From the NCBI GenBank assembly GCA_052032335.1, contig JBPEWV010000047.1, positions 1 to 8,023 of the forward strand: a stretch of DNA of 8,023 nt, in the 5' to 3' direction. Positions 1 through 5,825 of this stretch are shown here, piece by piece. Each line of letters starts with the position of its first letter. Within the stretch, counting starts at the first letter, position 1. The notes under the pieces were generated by a model that saw nothing but the letters and a program-made list of their open reading frames with translations, ran no database searches and had not been told where the DNA came from. The stretch is from Pleionea sp052032335. GTDB lineage: Bacteria; Pseudomonadota; Gammaproteobacteria; Enterobacterales; Kangiellaceae. The position numbers were made by a program, and so were the translations under genes.

Positions 1-477
1 ATTATCCGGTATGACAACATCAGCGACGAATACATTACCGGCTTTTTACTGGTGCAAATGGCAAACCTGTGCTTCGCTACGGGGCAGGTAACCTACAAAC
101 ATTTACCGCTCGGTGACCGTAAAAACCAACTCAACCACTTTGTATTTTTCTTTATTGGAGCGACGATTCTCAGTGGAATCGCGGCGCTGATTTTTGCAGA
201 CTGGAATAAGTTACCCGAAACACCAACAGAGATAGGGGTAATTTTATGGCTCGGCATCATTGCTTCCGGTGTTGGTTATTTCTTATGGAACTTTGGTGCC
301 AAACTGGTAAATCCGGGACAGCTAGCGACCATGAATAACGCACTGATACCCGCCGGTTTACTGGTTAATATTCTTATATGGAGCAAACCGCTCGACTGGC
401 CGCCGTTTTTGATCGGCGGCAGTTTGATTGTTCTATCGGTTCTGCTGGTCGGTCGAAAAAAGAACGCGCGCGTTTAA
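1..477 (+). CDS. EamA/DMT-family transporter, C-terminal part (5' end outside window)
   Basis: The reading frame is open from base 1 to a TAA at 475-477, giving about 158 residues with no start in view, so this is the C-terminal half of a longer protein (family members are usually about 290-300 residues). At least four hydrophobic segments are visible: around VFFFIGATILSGIAALIF, VILWLGIIASGVGYFLW, an Asn-Asn-Ala-Leu-Ile-Pro stretch followed by a helix, and a final LIGGSLIVLSVLLVG before a basic tail. The GYFLWNFGAKLV-x-PGQLA-x-MNNALIP pattern is typical of the second EamA repeat in inner-membrane drug/metabolite exporters of the DMT superfamily. The substrate cannot be told from sequence. The internal ATG at 58 is not the true start. 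The gene converges on the next one, with the two TAA stops sharing the bases TTAA and no terminator hairpin between them. Confidence 0.85.
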   Translation: MIRYDNISDEYITGFLLVQMANLCFATGQVTYKHLPLGDRKNQLNHFVFFFIGATILSGIAALIFADWNKLPETPTEIGVILWLGIIASGVGYFLWNFGAKLVNPGQLATMNNALIPAGLLVNILIWSKPLDWPPFLIGGSLIVLSVLLVGRKKNARV

Positions 478-1040
478 GCAGACGTCTCAACGGGTTCCAC
501 ATTTTCAGACGGTCGAAACACCTTTTTGTCACACACCATAACCGTTATCCAGAGACCAATATCGATCAGAATACTCATCACTGAACCCGGTACCTGACCC
601 AGCATGATTAAATTATCCATTCGAATGACGACAATGGCCTGAACAATGGCCCAGATAATGGAGAGCGGCATAATAAAATGAACCGCCCGGATGGCAAAAG
701 GTTTAATTGTTATTAGCCACACCCCCACCAAAAGATAGAAGATCGAGATCAAGATATTTACCGACCCGCTCACTTGAAGCCAGGTTGAATACCACTCTGG
801 GAAATCCAACACTTCTTCCACAGATTCGAGTATTTCATTAGCTAATTGCTCACCTTCTAAGTTTTCACCACTGAGTTCGTTTTCACGAAGTTGCTTAAAC
901 GCCTCTTGTTCTTCCTGACTCATATCGAACACACTCGGAAAAATAATATCTTGCAAACCACCCAATACTCCGAGAGCGCCGAAAACGATCATCATGATAC
1001 CAACCACCATAACCCAGGTCGGTTTTACTTGCTCTGACAT
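474..1040 (-). CDS. Uncharacterised four-helix inner-membrane protein with acidic loop
   Basis: This 188-residue protein belongs to no family I recognise. I chose the ATG at 1040 (MSEQVKPTW) because AGGGGA lies 6 nt upstream on the minus strand. An in-frame ATG at 1103 would add 21 residues but has no ribosome binding site. Predicted membrane segments fall at about residues 9-29, 91-112, 119-140 and 153-171. Between the first and second lies a roughly 60-residue, strongly acidic, Glu-rich loop containing SQEEQEAFKQLRENEL and a following Glu-rich helix. It is the last gene of the leftward half of the divergent locus, 80 nt after the cysteine-TPR gene. A weak terminator sits in that gap, and AT-rich sequence (TATAGTATTATAT) just upstream could be a promoter of its own, so it may not be co-transcribed. 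Its 3' end overlaps the convergent EamA gene by 4 nt. Confidence 0.75.
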   Translation of the reverse strand: MSEQVKPTWVMVVGIMMIVFGALGVLGGLQDIIFPSVFDMSQEEQEAFKQLRENELSGENLEGEQLANEILESVEEVLDFPEWYSTWLQVSGSVNILISIFYLLVGVWLITIKPFAIRAVHFIMPLSIIWAIVQAIVVIRMDNLIMLGQVPGSVMSILIDIGLWITVMVCDKKVFRPSENVEPVETSA

Positions 1041-1112
1041 GCAGTTCCCCTGATTAAAATATAATACTATAGAGATAATCCTCGAACAGTTCAGAAATAG
1101 CAATGAGAAATT

Positions 1113-1137
1113 AAAAAAGCTCAGTCAGAGTCTGACT
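1113..1137 (-). terminator. Possible short intrinsic terminator overlapping the end of the cysteine-TPR gene
   Basis: On the minus strand AGTCAG and CTGACT pair around a 3-nt loop (1137 to 1123). Four bases then lead into a run of six T (1118-1113). The stop codon (1123-1121) overlaps the last base of the stem. The stem is only 6 bp and the T run is offset from it, so termination is probably inefficient. Confidence 0.35.
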
Positions 1138-1816
1138 TATCTTCGCAGTCTTGGAGGCGGCTTAATGCATCAGGATGAGAGGGATAGTGTTCGAGAAACT
1201 TTTTAAAAGCTCTGGCAGCTTCATCGTATTGATAAAACTCCTGGTAAATATAGCCCAGGTTTAAGTGAGCGCTGGGAAAGTCGTCGCCATGTGCCAAAGT
1301 TTTTTCATAAGCGTGTATGGCGTTTTCCAGATCATTATTATTTGCGTAGAGCCAACCACGATTGTACCAAGCCGATTGAGAAGTGGGAGAAAGGGTTATC
1401 GCAATATCGACCAACAAAGACGCCAGTTCAAAATCGCTGTTGTGAGCCGCGGCAGCAGAGAGAGTTACCATCTCTTCTTCACGCCAGTCAGGCAGCTCAC
1501 CCGATTGCTCCAGATAATTCAGAGCGTCGTCGCTTGAAATATCATTCACCTTATTTTCTTCTGGTATGTCATTAACAATGGTGGTTACAAAGTTTAGATA
1601 CTGACACTGACAAATGAGTCCAGCCCGATAATAGACGAGCGATCCAAGCTGTCTTTGTGGCCCAGAATCACCGCTGATAAATTGACCGGTAGCACCACAC
1701 GACAAACACGTCACTCGCGATGAAATGGCATTTCTTTCAGCCATCGATTTTGGCCGAAATGAAAAGCGTGTCGACAATCCAGGACGACCTTGAGGAACAA
1801 TTTGTTTAAGCTGCAT
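1121..1816 (-). CDS. Four-cysteine (CxxC...CxC) TPR protein, paralogue A
   Basis: This is a 231-residue, probably cytoplasmic protein with no signal peptide. A zinc-ribbon-like module has Cys37-x2-Cys40 in CLSCG and Cys69-x-Cys71 in CQC, with a GQFISGD-x-GP segment between. The C-terminal half (about residues 115-220) reads as three tetratricopeptide repeats, the clearest being AWYNRGWLYANNNDLENAI and AHLNLGYIYQEFYQYDEAA. TPRs normally mediate protein-protein contacts; the four Cys plausibly bind zinc, though this is inferred. It is paralogous to the gene at 2850-3542 (about 85 of 195 aligned residues identical from Cys37 on, counted by eye). The start is odd: no Shine-Dalgarno precedes ATG 1816, which lies 4 nt after a terminator U-tract. 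It is supported by collinearity, since both paralogues have exactly 36 residues before the first Cys. ATG 1744 is a less likely alternative. Confidence 0.85.
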   Translation of the reverse strand: MQLKQIVPQGRPGLSTRFSFRPKSMAERNAISSRVTCLSCGATGQFISGDSGPQRQLGSLVYYRAGLICQCQYLNFVTTIVNDIPEENKVNDISSDDALNYLEQSGELPDWREEEMVTLSAAAAHNSDFELASLLVDIAITLSPTSQSAWYNRGWLYANNNDLENAIHAYEKTLAHGDDFPSAHLNLGYIYQEFYQYDEAARAFKKFLEHYPSHPDALSRLQDCEDKSDSD

Positions 1817-1820
1817 GATT

Positions 1821-1852
1821 AAAAAGCGTTACGGATTACGCCGTAACGCTTT
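1821..1852 (-). terminator. Strong intrinsic terminator/attenuator between small-protein and TPR genes
   Basis: A perfect 12-bp stem (1823-1834 with 1841-1852; core AGCGTTACGG/CCGTAACGCT) closes a 6-nt loop and on the minus strand runs into TTTTT. It begins 8 nt after the stop codon of the 94-aa gene and ends 4 nt before the ATG of the cysteine-TPR gene. The T run is good only on the minus strand, so it acts leftward. It should make the small protein the major product and leave the TPR gene to read-through. Confidence 0.85.
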
Positions 1853-1860
1853 CCATCTAC

Positions 1861-2145
1861 TTATGTTTCACTTGCCAGAACGGCAGAAGGCTTGATCAAA
1901 CATTTTACAGTAATGCCCCAATGGCTTTTATAATCCATGGTGACTTTCTGCTTCACATTCAGTCGCCATATATTGAGCGCCACGTCGGTTTCGCTTTTCA
2001 AATCGAAGTCCGCGGTAATGTTAATTTCGAATTGATACTCGGCGATGGTCATTGGATCGGCACCCGACGACATCGCTGCTTGAGCTACGCGAGCTGCACC
2101 CGCAAAAGCAACAATGTAGCCTGAGAGTTCTACAGCGTTAGCCAT
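1861..2145 (-). CDS. Small uncharacterised protein: Ala-rich helix followed by beta strands
   Basis: I do not recognise the family. The start at 2145 (MANAVELSGY) gives 94 residues and has AGAGGAT at good spacing. An ATG at 2151 would put the same site only 2 nt away, so it is less likely. Residues 1-30 form an Ala/Gly-rich, mildly hydrophobic helix (YIVAFAGAARVAQAAMSSGA) that could be a packing or membrane-surface helix. Residues 35-90 alternate polar and hydrophobic residues as in three or four beta strands (YQFEINITADFDL, then VALNIWRLNVKQKVTM, then WGITVKCLIKPSA). There is one Cys and no signal peptide. It is first in the leftward transcript and is followed by a strong terminator, suggesting high expression relative to the downstream TPR gene. 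A distant relation to DUF2589-type small proteins is possible but unproven. The helix-then-strands layout resembles the 121-aa protein on the opposite strand. Confidence 0.75.
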   Translation of the reverse strand: MANAVELSGYIVAFAGAARVAQAAMSSGADPMTIAEYQFEINITADFDLKSETDVALNIWRLNVKQKVTMDYKSHWGITVKCLIKPSAVLASET

Positions 2146-2244
2146 AATCATATCCTCTTAGGTTGGTTAAGTTTCTGCTTCCTTGACAGACTCAAAGCAA
2201 GCTCATTAGGTTTAGGCTTAAGTAAAAAATACAACAAGAGGTAC

Positions 2245-2299
2245 TTTGAGATTTGTCTCAAACTGAGCTAAAAGCCAAATTTTATAGCCATTGTCTCAA
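2245..2299. promoter_or_regulatory. Candidate operator: TTTGAGA-TTTG-TCTCAAA dyad plus repeated TTGTCTCAA
   Basis: A 7-bp perfect inverted repeat (2245-2251 with 2256-2262, 4-nt loop) includes the 9-mer TTGTCTCAA at 2253-2261. The same 9-mer recurs at 2291-2299, 38 bp away. No T tract follows, so a terminator is unlikely. The position midway between divergent genes fits a binding site for a shared regulator, which is not encoded in view. Confidence 0.35.
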
Positions 2300-2380
2300 C
2301 ATTCTTTAGGTGATTATCTATTGCCATAAATTCTGTGTTTATCGAAAAATAGTTATTAGCGATAACTCCTGCAGCTCTTC

Positions 2381-2409
2381 TTGCTGGTCAAAAACTCCTA
2401 TGCTATACC
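2381..2409 (+). promoter_or_regulatory. Candidate sigma70 promoter with extended -10 for the rightward three-gene operon
   Basis: TTGCTG (2381-2386) and TATACC (2404-2409) are separated by 17 bp. TG at 2401-2402 gives an extended -10 (TGCTATACC). The start would be near 2416, about 50 nt upstream of the ATG at 2469. Both hexamers are imperfect. Confidence 0.4.
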
Positions 2410-2468
2410 CTTTAATCTAAACGATGGACTGAGTGTTCTGATCACCAATGATTGTGAGATAAAAAAAC

Positions 2469-2834
2469 ATGAAACCAACCTCCCGTGATAAGTCTGATAA
2501 CAACGAGTCTGCAATTGAAAAAGAGCTTCACCAACTTTTCGTCGCCCTTCACCACACACTGCAGCAGGCCAACCAGCAAATTGAAGATTCCGACAATCGA
2601 TTTCGCTACAACATGGATGAGATTGAAGTCGAGTTACCGGTACAAATGAAGTTTAACCAAGAAGCCGAACGTCATGGTCGGGAAGTCAATCCATTTAAAA
2701 TAAAACTCGCGGAACAATCGTCCGTCGAAAAAACCACGCCCGGACGACCCGTCAACGATATGATCAAAGAAAAACAGGTGCAGTCGGAGCTTGGAAGAAT
2801 CAGAGTGCGTTTCACGCGCGATCAAATAAGTTAG
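2469..2834 (+). CDS. Small helix-plus-beta protein, possibly trypco2-like
   Basis: This 121-residue, probably cytoplasmic protein is translated from ATG 2469, preceded by GTGAGAT about 8 nt upstream. Residues 1-14 are charged and probably flexible. Residues 15-39 form an amphipathic helix (IEKELHQLFVALHHTLQQAN). Residues 45-62 make a strand pair (FRYNMDEIEVELPVQMKF). A polar linker with a weak strand at 75-81 follows, and a last strand lies at about 107-116 (ELGRIRVRFTRD). Helix, then a strand with the pattern F-x-(5)-IEVEL, then a terminal strand, is the layout I associate with the trypsin-co-occurring domain 2 (trypco2) of prokaryotic conflict systems. The match is from memory and low confidence, and no trypsin-like or NTPase partner is in view. 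It is the first gene of a rightward operon, with the cysteine-TPR paralogue B 15 nt downstream behind a strong RBS. Confidence 0.75.
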   Translation: MKPTSRDKSDNNESAIEKELHQLFVALHHTLQQANQQIEDSDNRFRYNMDEIEVELPVQMKFNQEAERHGREVNPFKIKLAEQSSVEKTTPGRPVNDMIKEKQVQSELGRIRVRFTRDQIS

Positions 2835-2849
2835 TAAGCGGAGGCGTTT

Positions 2850-3542
2850 ATGTCAGATAATGATTTCGTTAAACATCAACTGGATGGATTATCGCTGCAA
2901 TACGCGTATCAGGCCTCCAATCAGAAACAACTGGATTCGCTGACGGCCAACCACACTTGTTTGTCGTGTGGTGACAAAGGCCAGTTTATTACCGGTGACT
3001 TAGGTCCGAAAAAACAACTCGAGTCGCTGACTTTTTTTCGTGGCGCTTTAAAATGCCGCTGTGGTTTTATGAACTTTGCCTACGTGATCATCAACGATCT
3101 TCCAGAACAACAGTTGAACCAACCAATACCCTCGGCGGTTGCCGTCGAAAAAGAACGTGCTGATGGCAACCTGCCCGATTACCGTCTGGAAGAATTGTTA
3201 CAGTTGTCCGCCGCTTGTGCGCACAATGAAGATTACGACGAAGCAGAAGCTTACATCAAACGTTGCCTCGAAATCGATCCCGACAATCAGGCAGCCTTAT
3301 ACAATCTGGGCTGGTTGTGCACAAAAAAACAGGCACTACAAGAAGCCGTGCAAGCCTACCAGAAAGTCGAGTCGCTCAGCGATTCGTTTCCTAGCGCCAG
3401 TTTGAACTTGGGTTATATCTTTCAGGAAGCTGGCGATTATCAAAACGCCGTGAAATCGTATCGACGATTTTTGAATCGTTACCCCAATCATCTGGACGCA
3501 AGAAATCGCCTGAATGAATGTGGAAAGAAACTCACAGGTTAA
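2850..3542 (+). CDS. Four-cysteine (CxxC...CxC) TPR protein, paralogue B
   Basis: This 230-residue, probably cytoplasmic protein starts at ATG 2850 behind a strong GCGGAGG site with 5 nt spacing. The zinc-ribbon-like module has Cys37 and Cys40 (CLSCG) and Cys69 and Cys71 (CRC), the same residue numbers as paralogue A, with GQFITGD-x-GP between. After a linker to about residue 105 come LPDYRLEELLQLSAACAHN and three TPRs, including AALYNLGWLCTKKQALQEA and ASLNLGYIFQEAGDYQNA. By analogy it is a scaffold or adaptor that holds a partner through the TPRs and uses the Cys module for zinc or structural stability; this is inference. It lies between the 121-aa gene (15-nt gap) and the 97-aa gene (13-nt gap), so the three are very likely one transcript. 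Unlike paralogue A, no terminator lies between it and its upstream small gene. Confidence 0.9.
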   Translation: MSDNDFVKHQLDGLSLQYAYQASNQKQLDSLTANHTCLSCGDKGQFITGDLGPKKQLESLTFFRGALKCRCGFMNFAYVIINDLPEQQLNQPIPSAVAVEKERADGNLPDYRLEELLQLSAACAHNEDYDEAEAYIKRCLEIDPDNQAALYNLGWLCTKKQALQEAVQAYQKVESLSDSFPSASLNLGYIFQEAGDYQNAVKSYRRFLNRYPNHLDARNRLNECGKKLTG

Positions 3543-3555
3543 CGCGGAACCTCTT

Positions 3556-3849
3556 ATGCAAATGACCCAGCCGGTTTTGGAATACACGATTGAGCTCATG
3601 CGCAGTAAAATGCCTGCATTAACGCTAAAGCTTCGGAACGAGCTGCAAAGTGGTGCCTGGCAGTCGCCCGACACCTTGTTTCAACAAAACACCTTCGATG
3701 ATAACGACCTTGCAACGATTATTGAGGCCATCGCAATCGATGGCCGCCATCATCTGGAAAAGCTACCAGCCGCCCCCAAAGAATCCTGCATACAGACCCA
3801 AGCGATGGACCTATGGCTCGAGCTCGCCCGAAAACAGCTCCAACAATAG
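3556..3849 (+). CDS. Small uncharacterised helical protein
   Basis: This 97-residue protein is read from ATG 3556, with GCGGAA 7 nt upstream. An alternative ATG at 3514, inside the TPR gene, would add 14 residues but lacks a binding site, so I prefer 3556. A second ATG two codons later is also possible. The sequence is predicted mostly alpha-helical: about residues 5-32 (LEYTIELMRSKMPALTLKLR), about 49-70 (ending IAIDGRHHLEKL) and about 79-96 (MDLWLELARKQLQQ). It has one Cys, no signal peptide and no membrane segment. I do not recognise the family. It closes the rightward operon, 13 nt after the cysteine-TPR gene, which suggests a shared role, perhaps as a TPR-binding partner (inference). No clear terminator follows. 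Confidence 0.7.
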   Translation: MQMTQPVLEYTIELMRSKMPALTLKLRNELQSGAWQSPDTLFQQNTFDDNDLATIIEAIAIDGRHHLEKLPAAPKESCIQTQAMDLWLELARKQLQQ

Positions 3850-4011
3850 CCCAGTTACGCGCCCACTCATCGAATGTCTCGTCAATGGCAAGCCAAGCAA
3901 TAATTGATATCTCAGGTTTTTTTATGAGTTGATTGCAACTACACTTGAAAAATGTGGTTTATACCCAAGTATTTTTGGAGTTTTCAAACTTGAGCACCTG
4001 GCTTTGACTGT

Positions 4012-5352
4012 ATGACATTGAATAATCTCATAAAAAGATACAGCCTAATGGTATTTCTGGGTCTGAACCTTAGTTTGATGGCATCCGATGCCAGTAAAAC
4101 TAAAGAGCTCAAGTCCCTCTCGATAAAAGAACTCATGAACATTCCACTGGAGGTGGATTACTCAAACTATCGAATATACCAGCCAAGCAATAACAAGATA
4201 GATGATAAAAGCATCCAGTTCGGTATCATCACACCCATCAGTATGTTCCCGATCTATTCCGCTGAAATTATTACCGCAGCTGACTTGGCCGCCGAGTATA
4301 TTAACAAACATGGCGGCGTCAATAATAAACGGCTGGTGATTCTACGAGCCGACGATCACGAAAACACACCCGTCTCCGCACGTCTCGCCAGAGAGCTCAT
4401 TGACGACTATTCCGCCGAGGCTTTAATTGGACCGGCCACCTCCGACAGTGTCTCAGATGTGTTAGAAAAGGTTGCGGTACCGAAGGGCGTTCCATTGATT
4501 ACGCAGGCAGCCTCAGCCATGAAACTCTCGGCAATGGGCCAACAAGGCCTGTTTTGGCGCATGGTTGCCAACAACAAGCAACAAGTGGATTTAATTGCGC
4601 AGCATTTACACAAAACTCTGGGGCACAAACGGGTGTTTGTGATTTCTGGTCGTGATATCTACAGTAAAGAAATCACTCAGGGACTGACTAAATACTACCA
4701 AGCAATCGACGGTGGCTGGATCAATCATTTGGCGATCAGCAGTTTGGTGTACCTGGAAGGAATGAATCTGGAAGAAGAAATTAAAAGCATTCAATCACAA
4801 AATATTTCAGCCATCATCATTACCTTGCCAACCGCTCAAATGACCGCAATTATTAAGAAGATACGCGATCATTGGCAAGGCACTTATCCCTTACTGATGG
4901 CCGCCGACACGGTTAAGCCGAAATATTTGTACGATGCAAAACTCGGAGACATCACCCAGTGCATATTGACTTACGTCTCATCCCCGACCGAACTTGCCCC
5001 CGAACTGAGGGATCAGATAACGTCAATACTCAATCGAGATTCGGCAGGATTCGATGCGGCCTATGTTTATGATGCAGTGATTATTCTGGCGATGGCCAAA
5101 GAACTGTCGGCCAAGTTTGGCCTCGATTTAAAGCAGGCCGTGAACCTCATAGCCTCCGATGGCTTTCCGATAACGCATTACGATTACCCTGAGATCACTG
5201 CCTTGTATAAAAAACACAAAAAATTCAGTTATTCTGGGTACAGTGGTCGCATTCACTTTAATGAACAAGGTGATAACCTGACAGCTAATATGAAAATATA
5301 CGCGCTCGCGTCGGAGAAACAAAACTCAAAGCCATGTCAGATTAAGAATTAA
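4012..5352 (+). CDS. Exported branched-chain amino acid/amide-type solute-binding protein (Peripla_BP_6), orphan
   Basis: The 446-residue precursor has a Sec signal peptide (basic NLIKRY, hydrophobic core to about residue 23, probable cleavage after SLMA at 24). There is no lipobox Cys, so the mature protein should be soluble in the periplasm. Residues 35-48 carry LSIKELMNIPLEV, like the conserved segment ahead of the plug in some TonB-dependent receptors. The LivJ-like fold runs from about residue 68: IQFGIITPIS, then INKHGGVNNKRLVI, ALIGPATSD (137-145), VPLITQAASA (160-169), an FVISG second-lobe strand and a GFDAAYVYDAVIILA helix. Family members bind amino acids, amides or aromatic compounds, or act as sensor domains. 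No permease or ATPase gene is adjacent, so it may serve a distant transporter or a signalling partner. No good RBS precedes ATG 4012, but a stop just upstream and the signal peptide fix the start. Its end overlaps the convergent gene by 11 nt. Confidence 0.88.
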   Translation: MTLNNLIKRYSLMVFLGLNLSLMASDASKTKELKSLSIKELMNIPLEVDYSNYRIYQPSNNKIDDKSIQFGIITPISMFPIYSAEIITAADLAAEYINKHGGVNNKRLVILRADDHENTPVSARLARELIDDYSAEALIGPATSDSVSDVLEKVAVPKGVPLITQAASAMKLSAMGQQGLFWRMVANNKQQVDLIAQHLHKTLGHKRVFVISGRDIYSKEITQGLTKYYQAIDGGWINHLAISSLVYLEGMNLEEEIKSIQSQNISAIIITLPTAQMTAIIKKIRDHWQGTYPLLMAADTVKPKYLYDAKLGDITQCILTYVSSPTELAPELRDQITSILNRDSAGFDAAYVYDAVIILAMAKELSAKFGLDLKQAVNLIASDGFPITHYDYPEITALYKKHKKFSYSGYSGRIHFNEQGDNLTANMKIYALASEKQNSKPCQIKN

Positions 5353-5821
5353 CTGTGTTACTCACGGTCTGCGTTTTATGCTCAATAAACTGAATGATCG
5401 CTTCTCGCTGTGACTTATCGAACGTGTAATACTCGATATTAATCGAATCTTCACAATGACTCTCAATGACCAAAGCGTAAGGAAAACGTTTTCTAATTGA
5501 AAAGCTTTTAAAATTCGACCAATGAATTTTCGACTCACCCCAGAAATTGGTTTTGAAGCTGATGCTGTCATCAGAAAGGGTAAGACAGCACCCTGAGGAG
5601 TTTTCCGAGTCAAACAACTTCAGCCAACCCGTAGTGACCAAAGGTAACGATAACAGAACAATGGGTAAACTCCAGGTCAATGTGCCGACCGGCTGATCAG
5701 AAAACACAGCAATTCCGATGGGCAGTAAGCTGCCAATGAACGCAGCATAGCCGGATTTAATTAATCGACAAAGCATCGCTTGCTGCGGCGACTGCTTGAA
5801 TACAATTTCATCCATAAACAT
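5342..5821 (-). CDS. Two-TM protein with cytoplasmic PH-like domain, uncharacterised
   Basis: This 159-residue protein has a short cytoplasmic N-terminus and two membrane segments at about residues 25-41 (YAAFIGSLLPIGIAVFS) and 48-70 (LTWSLPIVLLSLPLVTTGW). A soluble beta-rich domain (about 75-140) then ends in an amphipathic helix (REAIIQFIEHK). The pattern LSDDSISFKTNFWG-x-(4)-HWSNFKSFSIR resembles bacterial PH-like modules, where a strand pair is followed by W-x-x-I/F and a basic strand. Function unknown. It starts 4 nt after the stop of the HD gene, so the two are translationally linked. ATG 5821 is taken as the start. ATG 5815, two codons later, has better spacing from GAG and is nearly as likely. 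The 3' end overlaps the convergent solute-binding gene by 11 nt. Confidence 0.75.
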   Translation of the reverse strand: MFMDEIVFKQSPQQAMLCRLIKSGYAAFIGSLLPIGIAVFSDQPVGTLTWSLPIVLLSLPLVTTGWLKLFDSENSSGCCLTLSDDSISFKTNFWGESKIHWSNFKSFSIRKRFPYALVIESHCEDSINIEYYTFDKSQREAIIQFIEHKTQTVSNTVNS

Positions 5822-5825
5822 TCAC

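Larger units (their letters stand above)
2146..2468. other. AT-rich divergent intergenic spacer (323 bp)
   Basis: This spacer separates the two outward-reading halves of the locus and must hold both promoters. I see no credible ORF and no RNA gene. It contains an inverted repeat and a 9-bp direct repeat at 2245-2299. A second dyad, TTATCG-N15-CGATAA, spans 2339-2365, with GTTAT-N5-ATAAC (2352-2366) overlapping it. A candidate rightward promoter lies at 2381-2409. For the leftward gene only a weak TTGTTG-N17-TAAACC pair could be found on the minus strand. Confidence 0.6.

Noticed and set aside
1041..1103. N-terminal extension of the four-helix membrane protein to ATG 1103
   Set aside because: There is no Shine-Dalgarno there, the extra residues have unlike composition, and a good AGGGGA site serves ATG 1040.
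1265..1575. Plus-strand open frames opposite the cysteine-TPR gene
   Set aside because: Their translations are low-complexity and lack domain patterns and start signals, while the minus-strand frame has a paralogue in the window.
3514..3555. Longer start (ATG 3514) of the 97-aa gene overlapping the TPR gene
   Set aside because: It lacks a binding site and would overlap 29 nt of coding sequence. ATG 3556 has GGAA at suitable spacing.
3945..3987. TTGAAAA...TTTTCAA inverted repeat before the solute-binding gene
   Set aside because: The arms are 7 bp of A/T-rich sequence separated by about 30 nt, with no T tract and no good -10 nearby, so it is not distinguishable from composition.
3891..4193. 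13-bp direct repeat AGCCAAGCAATAA at 3891-3903 and 4181-4193
   Set aside because: A repeat of this length in 8 kb is expected by chance about once in two such windows. One copy is inside coding sequence and no element lies between that would use it.
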